A stretch of 64,000 bases of DNA from JBQTHP01 sp052389755 (GTDB lineage Bacteria; Pseudomonadota; Gammaproteobacteria; Steroidobacterales; Steroidobacteraceae), in NCBI GenBank assembly GCA_052389755.1, contig JBQTHP010000017.1, positions 45,039 to 109,038 on the forward strand, in the 5' to 3' direction. The position numbers and the translations under genes were made by a program. The notes beneath the pieces are model-generated. The model had not been told where the DNA came from. It did no database searches and worked only from the letters and a program-made list of their open reading frames with translations. Shown here piece after piece: positions 51,759 through 60,008 of the stretch; the stretch's first letter is position 1, and each line of letters opens with the position of its first letter.

Positions 51759-53600
51759 ATGGGCGTAGAGAAAATCCTGAGTGCGGCACTGGCTGTGGTG
51801 CTGGCAGTCGGTGTCGTTCCGTCCGCTGCCGCCGGTGCGAACGTACCGCCCGCCACCTTCGCGGATGCGCAGCGGCGAGAGAAGCTCGCGAACGCCTTTC
51901 CAGAGCTGGATCGCATCGCGCAGCGCTGGCTCGATGAGCGCAGCGCGCCAGGGGTCGCGTGGGGCGTCGTGATCGACGGCGAGCTCGCGAAGTTCGGCAG
52001 CGCGGGCTTCCGCGACGTCGAGCGCAAGGCGCCCATCGACGCGGACACGATCTTTCGTATCGCCTCGATGACGAAGAGCGTCACCGCGCTCGCGATCCTG
52101 ATGCTGCGCGACCAGGGCAAGCTCGAGCTCGATGCGCCGGTATCCCGTTACGTTCCCGAGCTCGCATCACTCTCTCCGCCGACGCGGGATTCCGGTCCGA
52201 TCACGGTGCGGCATCTGCTCACTCACACCGCCGGTTTCCCCGAGGACAACCCGTGGGGCGATCGGCAGCTGGCGGTTTCCGACGAGCAGCTGTCGAGATG
52301 GCTGGCGGCAGGCATTCCGTTCTCGACCGGGACCGGCAGCGCGTACGAGTACTCGAATTACGGGTTCGCGGTTCTCGGACGCATCGTCGCGAACGTGTCG
52401 GGCATGGCGTACAGGGAATTCGTGAACACGCGCGTCCTCGCGCCGCTCGGCATGCGATCGAGCTTCTGGGACCCGACTGACGTACCCAAGGCGCGGCTTG
52501 CGACCGGTTATCGGCAGCAGGACGGTCGATTTCTGCCGGAAACACCGCTCGCCGACGGCGCCTTCGGGTCGATGGGCGGGCTCTTCACGTCATCGCGCGA
52601 TCTCGCCCGATGGGTTGGATGGATGCTGGCAGCATTCCCGCCGCGGGACGATCCGGAGACTCCGCCCGCACTACGGCGCAGTGTGCGAGAAATACAGCAG
52701 GGAGCGGGTTACCCGACCCTGCTCGCGCGGCGCGGCGCTGGCGCACCGGCGGAAGCATTCGCAGGTGTCTACGCGTTCGGGCTGCGTGCGGCGCGGGCGT
52801 GTGACCTCGGCCGGCAGGTCGGGCACTCCGGGGGCCTACCGGGCTTCGGCTCGTACATGCTGTGGCTGCCGGACTCCGGCGTAGGCGCGTTCGGCATGGC
52901 GAATCTCACCTACGGGGCGCCGGGCCCGATGGTCCGCGAGATGCTGGGTGCGCTCGCACGAACCGGCGGACTCGAGCCGCGCCGCGCGAGCCCTTCACCC
53001 GCGCTCGTGGAGGCGACGCATCGCCTCGCCCATCTCGTCGACGACTGGAGTGACGCGAAGGCGCGCGCGATCGCCGCGGACAACCTGTTTCTCGATGAAT
53101 CGCTCGAGCGTCGCCGCGAGGCGATCGGCGCGCTGCGCAAGGACCTGGGGAGCTGCGCGGCCGGAGCCATCGATGCGGAGAACGCGCTGCGCGGTTCGTT
53201 TCGCATGCGCTGCGAACGCGGCTGGCTCGACGTTGCGTTCACGCTCGCGCCCACGAACCCTCCGACGGTGCAATATCTCGAGGTTCGTCGCGGACGACCG
53301 CTCGCGCCGGCAATGCAGCAATCGCTTGGAAACGTGATGGTCGCACTGACGCGCGGTCCACGCGGCCTCGATCTCGTGCGCACCGCCGACCGCGACTCGA
53401 TCGGTGCACTCCTTGCGACGACCCGGGAAACCTACGGCGCGTGCCGGGCCGGAGAGCCGGCAGAGGGTGACGGCCAGACGAGCGCTCGCGTGCGCCTCGA
53501 GTGCGATGGCGGCCCGCTCGATCTCGAGATCACACGACGCGCCGACAGGATCGAGTCGATCCGCTTTTCGCCACCGCCCGACGCGTTGTGCACGCCGTAG
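51759..53600 (+). CDS. Secreted serine hydrolase, beta-lactamase/PBP4 family (B)
   Basis: 613 aa from ATG 51759 (MGVEKILSAALAVVLAVGVV then PSAAA), a signal peptide; an upstream start at 51732 lacks it. Motifs: SMTK (catalytic Ser and Lys, about residue 108), YEYSNYG (Tyr-x-Asn, about 206) and VGHSGGLPGFGSYM in the third-motif position. A long C-terminal domain with paired cysteines (LGSCAAG, FRMRCERG) follows. It is divergent from gene A and the same family but not a recent duplicate. A TACAAT at 51742-51747 could be its -10, which would leave a very short leader. Confidence 0.88.
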   Translation: MGVEKILSAALAVVLAVGVVPSAAAGANVPPATFADAQRREKLANAFPELDRIAQRWLDERSAPGVAWGVVIDGELAKFGSAGFRDVERKAPIDADTIFRIASMTKSVTALAILMLRDQGKLELDAPVSRYVPELASLSPPTRDSGPITVRHLLTHTAGFPEDNPWGDRQLAVSDEQLSRWLAAGIPFSTGTGSAYEYSNYGFAVLGRIVANVSGMAYREFVNTRVLAPLGMRSSFWDPTDVPKARLATGYRQQDGRFLPETPLADGAFGSMGGLFTSSRDLARWVGWMLAAFPPRDDPETPPALRRSVREIQQGAGYPTLLARRGAGAPAEAFAGVYAFGLRAARACDLGRQVGHSGGLPGFGSYMLWLPDSGVGAFGMANLTYGAPGPMVREMLGALARTGGLEPRRASPSPALVEATHRLAHLVDDWSDAKARAIAADNLFLDESLERRREAIGALRKDLGSCAAGAIDAENALRGSFRMRCERGWLDVAFTLAPTNPPTVQYLEVRRGRPLAPAMQQSLGNVMVALTRGPRGLDLVRTADRDSIGALLATTRETYGACRAGEPAEGDGQTSARVRLECDGGPLDLEITRRADRIESIRFSPPPDALCTP

Positions 53601-53625
53601 GAGATAAAGGCGGAACGGTGTCGTG

Positions 53626-54009
53626 ATGCAGACGCAGCCGTGGCAGGATGAACGTGTGAGCAGTGGCACCGCCGAGTCCCGAACTGCAATCCTCCGCATC
53701 GCCGAAGCGTTCGCCCGCCTGCCGGGAAAGGACGGCGTGCCCTTCGCCGAGCTGCTGCAGCATGGCTCCCTCAGCGTCGAGATCTTTGCCCCGCGCGGGG
53801 TCGATACGCAGGAGCCGCACGCGCGCGATGAGATCTACGTAGTCGTGAAAGGCAGCGGTGAGTTCGTGTACGGCTCACGGCGCGCCAGGGTTTCGACCGG
53901 TGACTTTCTCTTCGTTCCGGCGCGGCTCGAGCATCGTTTCGAGAATTTCTCGCCCGACCTCACGCTGTGGGTCATTTTCTACGGACCCGATGGAGGCGAG
54001 CGACCGTGA
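53626..54009 (+). CDS. Cupin domain protein
   Basis: 127 aa from ATG 53626 (GTG 53623 is adjacent). A single cupin barrel: motif 1 GVDTQEPHARDEIYVVVKGS then GEFVYG and motif 2 VSTGDFLFVPARLEHRFENF. Metal-binding residues are His (EPHARDE) with Glu and His (LEHRF). A stress or metabolite sensor role is possible, but the small cupin fold is too general for an assignment. It follows the serine hydrolase by 25 bp. Confidence 0.85.
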   Translation: MQTQPWQDERVSSGTAESRTAILRIAEAFARLPGKDGVPFAELLQHGSLSVEIFAPRGVDTQEPHARDEIYVVVKGSGEFVYGSRRARVSTGDFLFVPARLEHRFENFSPDLTLWVIFYGPDGGERP

Positions 54010-54050
54010 CGCGGGTGGCCCGAAGGCCCCGTAACCCGGCAGATTGAGCG

Positions 54051-54710
54051 GTGGCCCGCGTCGCGATCGTCGCCGAGCTGCTGCTGGCCGTCGCGCTCAT
54101 CTTCGGCGCGAACATTTTTGACGTCGTACCGATCACGGAAACGCCGTGGCTGATCGCGCTGGGATGGATCTCGCTTCGCCTGCGGGGCCGGGGATGGCGA
54201 TCGGTTGGATTTACCCGACCGGCGAGCTGGACCCGCACGCTCGTCACCGCCGTGCTTGCCGCAGTCGCGCTGCAGCTCGCGAGCGAATACGTCACTGAAC
54301 CGCTCATCGTCTGGTTCACTCATCGACCGACCGATCTTTCAAGCTTCAAGCCGCTGGTCGGCAACGTGAAGATGTTGCTCGTCGCTTTTGCGCTCGTGTG
54401 GAGTCTCGCGGCATTCGGCGAGGAGCTTGCCTATCGCGGCTACCTGCTGAACCGGTTCGCGGACCTTGGAGCGGGCACGCACGCAGCCTGGATCGCGAGC
54501 GTGCTCGTGGTCAGCGGCCTCTTCGGGGTCGGTCATTTCTACCAGGGGCCGACGGGCATTGCCGACACCACCTTTACCGCGCTGGTCATGTCCGGCCTCT
54601 ACCTCGCGGCGGGCCGCAATCTGTGGCTGCCGATTCTCACGCACGGCTTTTCGAATACGATCGCCCTTCTCCTCGTATTCCTTGATCTGGTACCCGAGCT
54701 GCGACAGTAG
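54051..54710 (+). CDS. CPBP family intramembrane glutamic endopeptidase (CAAX protease-like)
   Basis: 219 aa from GTG 54051, about six membrane helices. The catalytic motifs are intact: EELAYRGYL (EExxxR, motif 1), GHFYQG (FxxxH-type motif 2, with His) and THGFSNTIA (HxxxN/D, motif 3). CPBP proteases cleave within membranes (type II CAAX/Abi family); bacterial roles vary, including bacteriocin self-immunity, but no bacteriocin genes are near. It is followed by a SRPBCC gene after 10 bp. Confidence 0.88.
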   Translation: MARVAIVAELLLAVALIFGANIFDVVPITETPWLIALGWISLRLRGRGWRSVGFTRPASWTRTLVTAVLAAVALQLASEYVTEPLIVWFTHRPTDLSSFKPLVGNVKMLLVAFALVWSLAAFGEELAYRGYLLNRFADLGAGTHAAWIASVLVVSGLFGVGHFYQGPTGIADTTFTALVMSGLYLAAGRNLWLPILTHGFSNTIALLLVFLDLVPELRQ

Positions 54711-54720
54711 GACGACCCAG

Positions 54721-55203
54721 ATGCGGATCGCCGCGCCGAATCGAGCCTCTCACACCTACCGGCAGCGGTTGCTCGCCTCCGCCGAGCGCGTGTTTCCGCT
54801 GCTCTGCCCCGTGCGCGAAACCGAGTGGGCGCTCGGATGGGCGCCGTGGCTGGTCGTGAGCGCGAGCGGGGTCGCGGAACGCGATTGCGTGTTCGTGACG
54901 CCCGAAGGCGACGCGAGCGCGGTGTGGTACGTCACGCTGCACGAGCCGCATCGCTTTTACGTCGAAATGCTCAAGATCACGCCCGAGGTCACGGCCTGCC
55001 GGCTGGACATTCAGCTGGTGCCGGACGGCCCGGCATGCTTCGCAGACGTCGCGTATTCCCACACCAGTCTCGGTCCGGCCGGCGATACGTTCGTCGCCGG
55101 ATTCACGGCCGACTACTACCGGCGGTTCATGCAGGCGTGGGAGGCCGAGCTGAACCATTTTCTGGCGACGGGTCGCATGCTCCCGCCAGGAGGCGCGTCA
55201 TGA
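54721..55203 (+). CDS. SRPBCC family protein
   Basis: 160 aa, START/Bet v 1-like fold. Start ATG 54721. The opening HTYRQRLLASAERVFPLLCP, VRETEWALGWAPWLV, the middle EGDASAVWYVTLHEPHRFYV and the C-terminal FTADYYRRFMQAWEAELNHF fit SRPBCC proteins that bind hydrophobic ligands. No function is known. The stop overlaps the GFA gene ATG (ATGA), and the CPBP gene lies 10 bp upstream, so the three are one operon. Confidence 0.8.
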   Translation: MRIAAPNRASHTYRQRLLASAERVFPLLCPVRETEWALGWAPWLVVSASGVAERDCVFVTPEGDASAVWYVTLHEPHRFYVEMLKITPEVTACRLDIQLVPDGPACFADVAYSHTSLGPAGDTFVAGFTADYYRRFMQAWEAELNHFLATGRMLPPGGAS

Positions 55204-55625
55204 GTGCGTCCGGACAACTCTACGAAGGCAGATGTCATTGCGGCGCTATCGGCTTCGCCTATCGCACGGCCCAGCCGCCGCGCGCGTGGAGCATTCGCGC
55301 ATGCCAGTGCTCTTTCTGCCGCGCACACTCTGCGCTCTCGACTTCGGACCCGGCGGGCACGCTCACCTTCCGCGAAAGCAGTGCCGGCGCTGCGCGCCGT
55401 TACCGCTTCGGGCAGCGCACGGCAGACTTTCTTCTCTGCCCGGGCTGCGGCGTGTACATCGGCGCCTCGATCGAAACGCCTCGCGGCCGCTTCGGCATCA
55501 TCAACGTCAACGCGGTCGCTGCAGTACCAGCCGAGTTGTCCCCCGCCGTGCCCATGAGCTACGCCGACGAGACGATCGAGCAGCGGACGGCGCGGCGCGA
55601 AACCCGCTGGACGCCGTTGCGCTGA
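55200..55625 (+). CDS. GFA family protein (formaldehyde-activating enzyme-like)
   Basis: 141 aa. Zinc-binding cysteines typical of the GFA family: CHCG near residue 12, CQCSFCRAHSA near residue 36, and LLCPGCGVYIGA near residue 82. GFA proteins were named after a glutathione-dependent formaldehyde-activating enzyme, but most members, including this one, have no proven activity. Start overlaps the SRPBCC stop. It is convergent with a small coiled-coil gene. Confidence 0.88.
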   Translation: MSASGQLYEGRCHCGAIGFAYRTAQPPRAWSIRACQCSFCRAHSALSTSDPAGTLTFRESSAGAARRYRFGQRTADFLLCPGCGVYIGASIETPRGRFGIINVNAVAAVPAELSPAVPMSYADETIEQRTARRETRWTPLR

Positions 55626-55634
55626 GCAACGAGG

Positions 55635-55847
55635 TCAGTGCGCCTGGGTCGCAGCCCCCGCGCCGCCTTGCACCTGACGCAGGACGACCTGATCGCGCAG
55701 CTGCTTCGAAGTCTTCGCGAGCTTGCCCGCGAGCTCGTCGAGGCGCTCGAGACACGCTTCCATCCGCGCGGTGGTCTTATCGAGGTCCGTCTCGATCTTA
55801 TCGACCATGTTGTTGATCTCGTCGAGTTCTTGCTTGAATTGTGCCAT
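55635..55847 (-). CDS. Small coiled-coil protein
   Basis: 70 aa. Strong heptad pattern over residues 4-56 (FKQELDEINNMVDKIETDLD, then MEACLERLDELAGKLAKTSK). I chose ATG 55847 because GAGGAG lies 8 bp upstream; an ATG two codons earlier (55853) lies too close to it. The C-terminus is Gly/Ala-rich. No family recognised; it could be a structural or oligomerising protein. Confidence 0.6.
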   Translation of the reverse strand: MAQFKQELDEINNMVDKIETDLDKTTARMEACLERLDELAGKLAKTSKQLRDQVVLRQVQGGAGAATQAH

Positions 55848-55959
55848 CGGCATCGCTCCTCGTGCGGACGTGCCGCGCAGCAAGGGGAATGCCCGCGACG
55901 AGCGGGGCGCGTAGCATGCGCCGGTCGCAGCGCGGCGTACAAGATGGAGTCGAGGCCGA

Positions 55960-56016
55960 CCCCTCACCCGCCTTCGGCACCCTCTCCCCGCTCGCGGGGA
56001 GAGGGTAGGGTGAGGG
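55960..56016 (+). repeat. REP-like palindromic element, second copy
   Basis: CCCCTCACCC, spacer, CCCTCTCCCC, loop GCTCG, CGGGGAGAGGG, TA, GGGTGAGGGG: the same nested inverted repeats as the element at 7297-7355. Here it is extragenic, between two small genes. Confidence 0.85.
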
Positions 56017-56059
56017 GCGCGGTTGCTCCTCCCGCATTCCGGGCGTTAACCTGCCGCGC

Positions 56060-56248
56060 ATGACGCCGGACCCGCTCGAACGCCCTGCGCCGGCCGGACG
56101 CCGGCCGGCGGTGTGGCCGTGGCTGCTCGTGCCGCTGGTCGCGCTCGCCATGTTCTTCGCACTGAGCCGCATCCGCGCCACGACCCCGCCGCCCGAGACT
56201 CAGTCGCCTCCAGCGGCCGAGTCGATCGAGCCGGCGACAACCGACTAG
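56060..56248 (+). CDS. Small hypothetical single-pass membrane protein
   Basis: 62 aa: a Pro/Arg-rich N-terminus (MTPDPLERPAPAGRRPAV), one membrane helix (WPWLLVPLVALAMFFALSRI) and a Pro/Thr-rich C-terminus. No family recognised. Its ATG (56060) lies 43 bp after a REP-like palindrome. It is convergent with hipA (3 bp between stops). A real gene is plausible from hydropathy and composition, but the evidence is limited. Confidence 0.5.
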   Translation: MTPDPLERPAPAGRRPAVWPWLLVPLVALAMFFALSRIRATTPPPETQSPPAAESIEPATTD

Positions 56249-56251
56249 ACC

Positions 56252-57574
56252 TTAGTGGCGCAGCCGCGTCGCCGATGCACTGAGACCTTCGAGAATCGTC
56301 TCGAGCACGCGAGCGGGAAACGCGCGCGGCAGACCGCGCTGCATGTTCTGGATGACCGCCGCGGTTGCATCGAGCACTTCGTCAATGAGTGAATCCGCCT
56401 CCGCGCCGATGCCGAGCTGCCGGGCGAGCAGGCCGAAGTGCCGGCGCTGGATGTCCTTGATCCGGTAATGCGGCCGAGTGGCGTGAATCGCCATGGCGAG
56501 CTTCGCCTTCTCGTATGCGAGCTGACCGGCGCGCCGGCCGATGATCGGCCACGCGGAGAGCACGTCGTAGAGCGGCGTGAGCTGATAGCGCCCGCCCCGC
56601 AGGATGCGGATGCTGAAATTCTTCGCGTGTCCGTCCGTCGCGGCCAGCATCCAGAACAGGAGTTGCGCCTTGAAGGCGGTCTTCATGTCTTCGTCGCGCC
56701 GGACCGAGCCCTGCAGCACGCGAATGATGTCCGGCAGTCCTGGACCGCCGTCGGCTTCGTACTTCCGGTAGCTGGGCGTGGCAAGCGCCTGACACATGTC
56801 CTCCTGCATCAGCCGCAGCCAGTAGCTGCCGCTCGAGTGCAACACGCGATCAAAGCGTTCGACGATGAGGACCTTGAACTCCCCGAACTTCGCCATCTCG
56901 GTGCGCGCGATCGGCAGGCCATAGGCGGCGAGAATCCGCGAGCACAGCCACTCGTTCTCGACCGACGTGCTCATGTCAGCCCGCATGTTTCCCACGAGCC
57001 CGAGCGGCAGCTTGAAGATGTGAGTCGTCGGCGTGGCGCCGAGGGGCCGGCACCAACGGCCCCCGTGGCGGAGAAATGCCGTCTTCTCCTGCGCGCCGGC
57101 GATCGAGATGCGGAAGTCGTCGGCCGGAAGGTTCGCCGCGCGGGGCGAGACCGTCGCTGCGAGCGTGCGGGCGACCTCGGCATCCCTCAGGGGCTGCGCT
57201 TCGATCGTTCTCACGCGGGAAGGCGCTTCGTCGGGGGGCAGGAGCTGCACGGCGCCGACGCAGTCGCGTCCGATGGCCGCGAGCAGGTCGAAGGGCTGAC
57301 GAGAGGCCGCCTGGAAACGCTGCTGCACGCGCTTGCGGATCAGATCACTGTCCGGCAGGAGATTGTCGAAGTACGCCTCCACGGCCGCCCCCTTCAGCGG
57401 CACCCTGTCGAGCGTCAACGGCAATGACAGAGACAGCGGGCGCTGCGCATCAGAGGCCATCCACTCACGGGCGTACTCGAGCTCCATCGCTCCGCGGATC
57501 GGCACGCGCCACGTTCCCACGCGCGCACCATTGGCCCAGACAACCAGCTCTCTGCTCTGCCTGCGGCGCGCCAT
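56252..57574 (-). CDS. hipA: HipA family serine/threonine kinase toxin
   Basis: 440 aa. HipA phosphorylates a tRNA synthetase (GltX in E. coli) and induces dormancy; HipB neutralises it. Seen: N-terminal subdomain (ELVVWANGARVG then LSLPLTLDRVPLKG), the loop ISIAGAQEKTAF (Ser157; the corresponding loop carries the autophosphorylated Ser in E. coli HipA), VERFDRV, the catalytic ATDGHAKNFSIR (about 313-321), and LYDVLSAWP with the metal-binding Asp (337). All kinase motifs are intact, so it is probably active. hipB lies 3 bp upstream. Confidence 0.93.
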   Translation of the reverse strand: MARRRQSRELVVWANGARVGTWRVPIRGAMELEYAREWMASDAQRPLSLSLPLTLDRVPLKGAAVEAYFDNLLPDSDLIRKRVQQRFQAASRQPFDLLAAIGRDCVGAVQLLPPDEAPSRVRTIEAQPLRDAEVARTLAATVSPRAANLPADDFRISIAGAQEKTAFLRHGGRWCRPLGATPTTHIFKLPLGLVGNMRADMSTSVENEWLCSRILAAYGLPIARTEMAKFGEFKVLIVERFDRVLHSSGSYWLRLMQEDMCQALATPSYRKYEADGGPGLPDIIRVLQGSVRRDEDMKTAFKAQLLFWMLAATDGHAKNFSIRILRGGRYQLTPLYDVLSAWPIIGRRAGQLAYEKAKLAMAIHATRPHYRIKDIQRRHFGLLARQLGIGAEADSLIDEVLDATAAVIQNMQRGLPRAFPARVLETILEGLSASATRLRH

Positions 57575-57577
57575 CGT

Positions 57578-57814
57578 TCACCACTCGGCACGCCCGGATG
57601 CCGGACGCTCCCGGATCGCAAGCTCGAGTCCCAGTAGATTCGCGAACGCGAGCAGACGCTCGACCGTGAGTTTGTCAGGGCGGGATTCCAACTCCGACAG
57701 ACGGTTCTGGCTGATGCCCAGCTTCGCGGCGAGGTCGTGCTGCGACAAGCCCAGGCTCTTGCGGCGAGCGGCGAGGATGCGGCCGATCTGCGTGGTGCTG
57801 GTGAGGGGATTCAT
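57578..57814 (-). CDS. hipB: HipB-type antitoxin, HTH transcriptional regulator
   Basis: 78 aa Xre-family helix-turn-helix protein: IGRILAARRKSLGLSQHDLA then AKLGISQNRLSELESRPD is the DNA-binding domain, followed by LTVERLLAFANLLGLELAIR, which extends into the HipB-like strand. It represses its own operon and neutralises HipA. The start is ATG 57814. Three palindromic operators lie directly upstream and the last covers the promoter. Confidence 0.93.
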   Translation of the reverse strand: MNPLTSTTQIGRILAARRKSLGLSQHDLAAKLGISQNRLSELESRPDKLTVERLLAFANLLGLELAIRERPASGRAEW

Positions 57815-57821
57815 GCGCGGC

Positions 57822-57890
57822 CATCGGTAATGTCGATGGCAGCATTATATCGACCATGCCGATATATTCAATTTATCGACGGTGCCGATA
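57822..57890 (-). promoter_or_regulatory. Three evenly spaced HipB operators
   Basis: Three palindromes: CATCGGTAATGTCGATG (57822-57838), TATCGACCATGCCGATA (57848-57864) and TATCGACGGTGCCGATA (57874-57890). Each has five-base arms (ATCG core) around a 7-base spacer; centres are 26 bp apart. E. coli HipB uses TATCC-N8-GGATA, which supports the reading (recalled). Confidence 0.85.
57844..57871 (-). promoter_or_regulatory. Sigma-70 type promoter of hipBA
   Basis: On the minus strand TTGAAT (plus 57866-57871) and TATAAT (57844-57849) are 16 bp apart, 30 bp upstream of the hipB ATG. The -10 overlaps the middle operator and the -35 lies between the middle and distal operators, so HipB binding should block it. 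Confidence 0.75.
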
Positions 57891-57918
57891 TCCTCGCCTT
57901 GACGAGCAGGGCGACCCG

Positions 57919-58554
57919 TCAGTGCGTCTCGATCCGGAACACCACGCGGAAATTACCCCACGCGTCCGTCGGCTCATCGCCGCGCAACGCGGGCTGCATG
58001 CGCCAGCGCCTGCGCGCTTCCTCGACGGCGGCACGGTCGAGCCGCGCATGTCCACTGCTCCTGGCGACGCGCACGTCGGCGATTCGCCCATCGCGCAGCA
58101 CGTACACCGACAGCTCCACTACGCCTTCCTCGCCGCCGCGAATCGACACGGCCGGATAGTCGGCCCGCGTGAGGGGATACCGCGGATCGGCGCGCACGGG
58201 CGTGATGCGAAGTTCTACCCCTGCGGAGCCGCTCGAGTTATCGACGGGCCCGACCGCCCGCGTGGGGGATTCGACGGGAGGCGAATCGACGGGATCGTCG
58301 ATGGGAACGCGTGGCGGAGGAGCCGTCGGCTTCACCGTGATCGTCGTGGTCGGATCTCCGCCTCCGGTAACCACAGCAGGAGGCTTGGGCTTTTGAGGGA
58401 TCAATCGGGCGGTCACGCGCTCGTCGGCCGGCTCCGGCCATTCGAATCTGAGCGCGTCGTTGACGGTATAGATGAGTGCGACGTGCAGCGCGGCAACGGC
58501 GATGAGCCGCAGCGGCGGTCGTGGCAGGATGATGGAGCCGGTCATCGAACGCAT
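57919..58554 (-). CDS. TonB-like energy transducer
   Basis: 211 aa. I chose ATG 58554 ([20 protein letters not shown]). One N-terminal membrane helix ([20 protein letters not shown]), a Pro-rich periplasmic linker ([20 protein letters not shown], then [17 protein letters not shown]), and a C-terminal TonB domain ([40 protein letters not shown] then [11 protein letters not shown]). This couples the proton-motive force to an outer-membrane receptor. No exbBD or receptor lies near, so it is probably an accessory TonB. It is divergent from rimO. Confidence 0.88.
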   Translation of the reverse strand: MRSMTGSIILPRPPLRLIAVAALHVALIYTVNDALRFEWPEPADERVTARLIPQKPKPPAVVTGGGDPTTTITVKPTAPPPRVPIDDPVDSPPVESPTRAVGPVDNSSGSAGVELRITPVRADPRYPLTRADYPAVSIRGGEEGVVELSVYVLRDGRIADVRVARSSGHARLDRAAVEEARRRWRMQPALRGDEPTDAWGNFRVVFRIETH

Positions 58555-58685
58555 GGGGCCTCCCCGACACGCGAAAACGGGCGGCACGGCGTCGCCCCTG
58601 CTCCGGTAACGGCCCTGCAGAAGGACTAGGGTTAAGGAGGCAGTCCGAGTACCATACGCGGCCGTTTTTTGGACCGTCCGGATCG

Positions 58686-60008
58686 ATGCCTGCACGCGCC
58701 CCCAAGGTTGGTTTCGTAAGCCTCGGCTGCCCGAAGGCGCTCGTCGATTCGGAGCGCATCCTCACGCACCTGCGCGCGGAAGGGTACGACGTCGCGCCGT
58801 CGTACGACTCCGCCGACGTGGTCGTCGTGAACACGTGCGGCTTCATCGACGCGGCGATCGACGAGTCGCTGGATGCGATCGGTGAGGCGCTCGAGCAGAA
58901 CGGCCGCGTGATCGTCACGGGCTGTCTCGGCGCGAAACCGGAGCGGATCCTCGAGCGCCATCCGCGCGTCCTGAAGGTCACGGGACCGCACGCCTACGAA
59001 GACGTGATCGGCGCGGTGCACGAGCATCTGCCTCCCCAGCATGATCCGTTCTTCGATCTGCTTCCCCCGCAGGGTGTGCGGCTCACGCCGCGCCACTACG
59101 CGTATCTCAAGATCTCCGAAGGCTGCAACAACAAGTGCAGCTTCTGCATCATCCCGGCGATGCGCGGCAAGCTCGCGAGCCGCCCGATCGACGAGGTGCT
59201 GCGGGAAGCGGAGCGGCTGGCCAACGCGGGGGTCAAGGAGCTGCTCGTCATCTCACAGGACACGAGCGCGTATGGGGCCGATCTGCGTTATCGCGCCGGC
59301 ACCTGGCGCGAGCGCGAGCATCAGACACGCTTCATCGATCTTGCGCGGGCCTTGAGCGAGCTCGGCGTGTGGGTGCGCCTGCACTACGTGTATCCCTATC
59401 CGCACGTGGACGCGGTGATACCGCTCATGGCGGAAGGGCGCGTGCTGCCGTATCTCGACATCCCGTTCCAGCACGGAAGCGCAAGCGTGTTGAAGCGCAT
59501 GCGTCGGCCTGCGCACGCGGAGAACACGCTGGCGCGAATCCGGCGCTGGCGCGAGGAGTGCCCGGATCTCACGATCCGCAGCACCTTCATCGTCGGATTT
59601 CCAGGAGAGATCGAGGTAGAGTTCGAGGAGCTTCTCGCGTGGCTCGACGAGGCGCAGCTCGATCGTGTCGGCTGCTTCAAGTACTCCCCGGTCGAAGGAG
59701 CCGCGGCGAACGCGCTCCCCGACCACGTTCCCGCCGAAGTGCAGGAAGAGCGCTACGCGCGCTTCATGGAGCGCGCCGGCGCGATCAGTGCGAATCGCCT
59801 CGCCGCGCGTGTAGGGCTCGGGATGCGGGTGCTCGTCGACAGCGTGGAAGACGGGTCCGCGATCGCGCGCAGTGCGGGCGATGCGCCGGAAATCGACGGC
59901 GTGGTGCGCATCGAGCGCGCGCAGAGACTTCGCGCCGGGGATTTTGCGGACGTCGAAATCGTCGGCTCGGACGCCTACGACCTGCGTGCCCGTCTCACTC
60001 GACCGTGA
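58686..60008 (+). CDS. rimO: Ribosomal protein S12 methylthiotransferase RimO
   Basis: 440 aa radical-SAM methylthiotransferase that modifies Asp88 of ribosomal protein S12. N-terminal UPF0004 domain with its cysteines (Cys15 in [33 protein letters not shown]). The radical-SAM cluster is [21 protein letters not shown]-terminal TRAM domain ([20 protein letters not shown]). GFID and [15 protein letters not shown] separate RimO from MiaB. It is convergent with glmS, overlapping by 14 bp. Confidence 0.96.
   Translation: MPARAPKVGFVSLGCPKALVDSERILTHLRAEGYDVAPSYDSADVVVVNTCGFIDAAIDESLDAIGEALEQNGRVIVTGCLGAKPERILERHPRVLKVTGPHAYEDVIGAVHEHLPPQHDPFFDLLPPQGVRLTPRHYAYLKISEGCNNKCSFCIIPAMRGKLASRPIDEVLREAERLANAGVKELLVISQDTSAYGADLRYRAGTWREREHQTRFIDLARALSELGVWVRLHYVYPYPHVDAVIPLMAEGRVLPYLDIPFQHGSASVLKRMRRPAHAENTLARIRRWREECPDLTIRSTFIVGFPGEIEVEFEELLAWLDEAQLDRVGCFKYSPVEGAAANALPDHVPAEVQEERYARFMERAGAISANRLAARVGLGMRVLVDSVEDGSAIARSAGDAPEIDGVVRIERAQRLRAGDFADVEIVGSDAYDLRARLTRP

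Noticed and set aside
54051..54710. CPBP protease as a bacteriocin immunity gene
   Set aside because: No precursor peptide or export genes are near; the neighbours are SRPBCC and GFA proteins.
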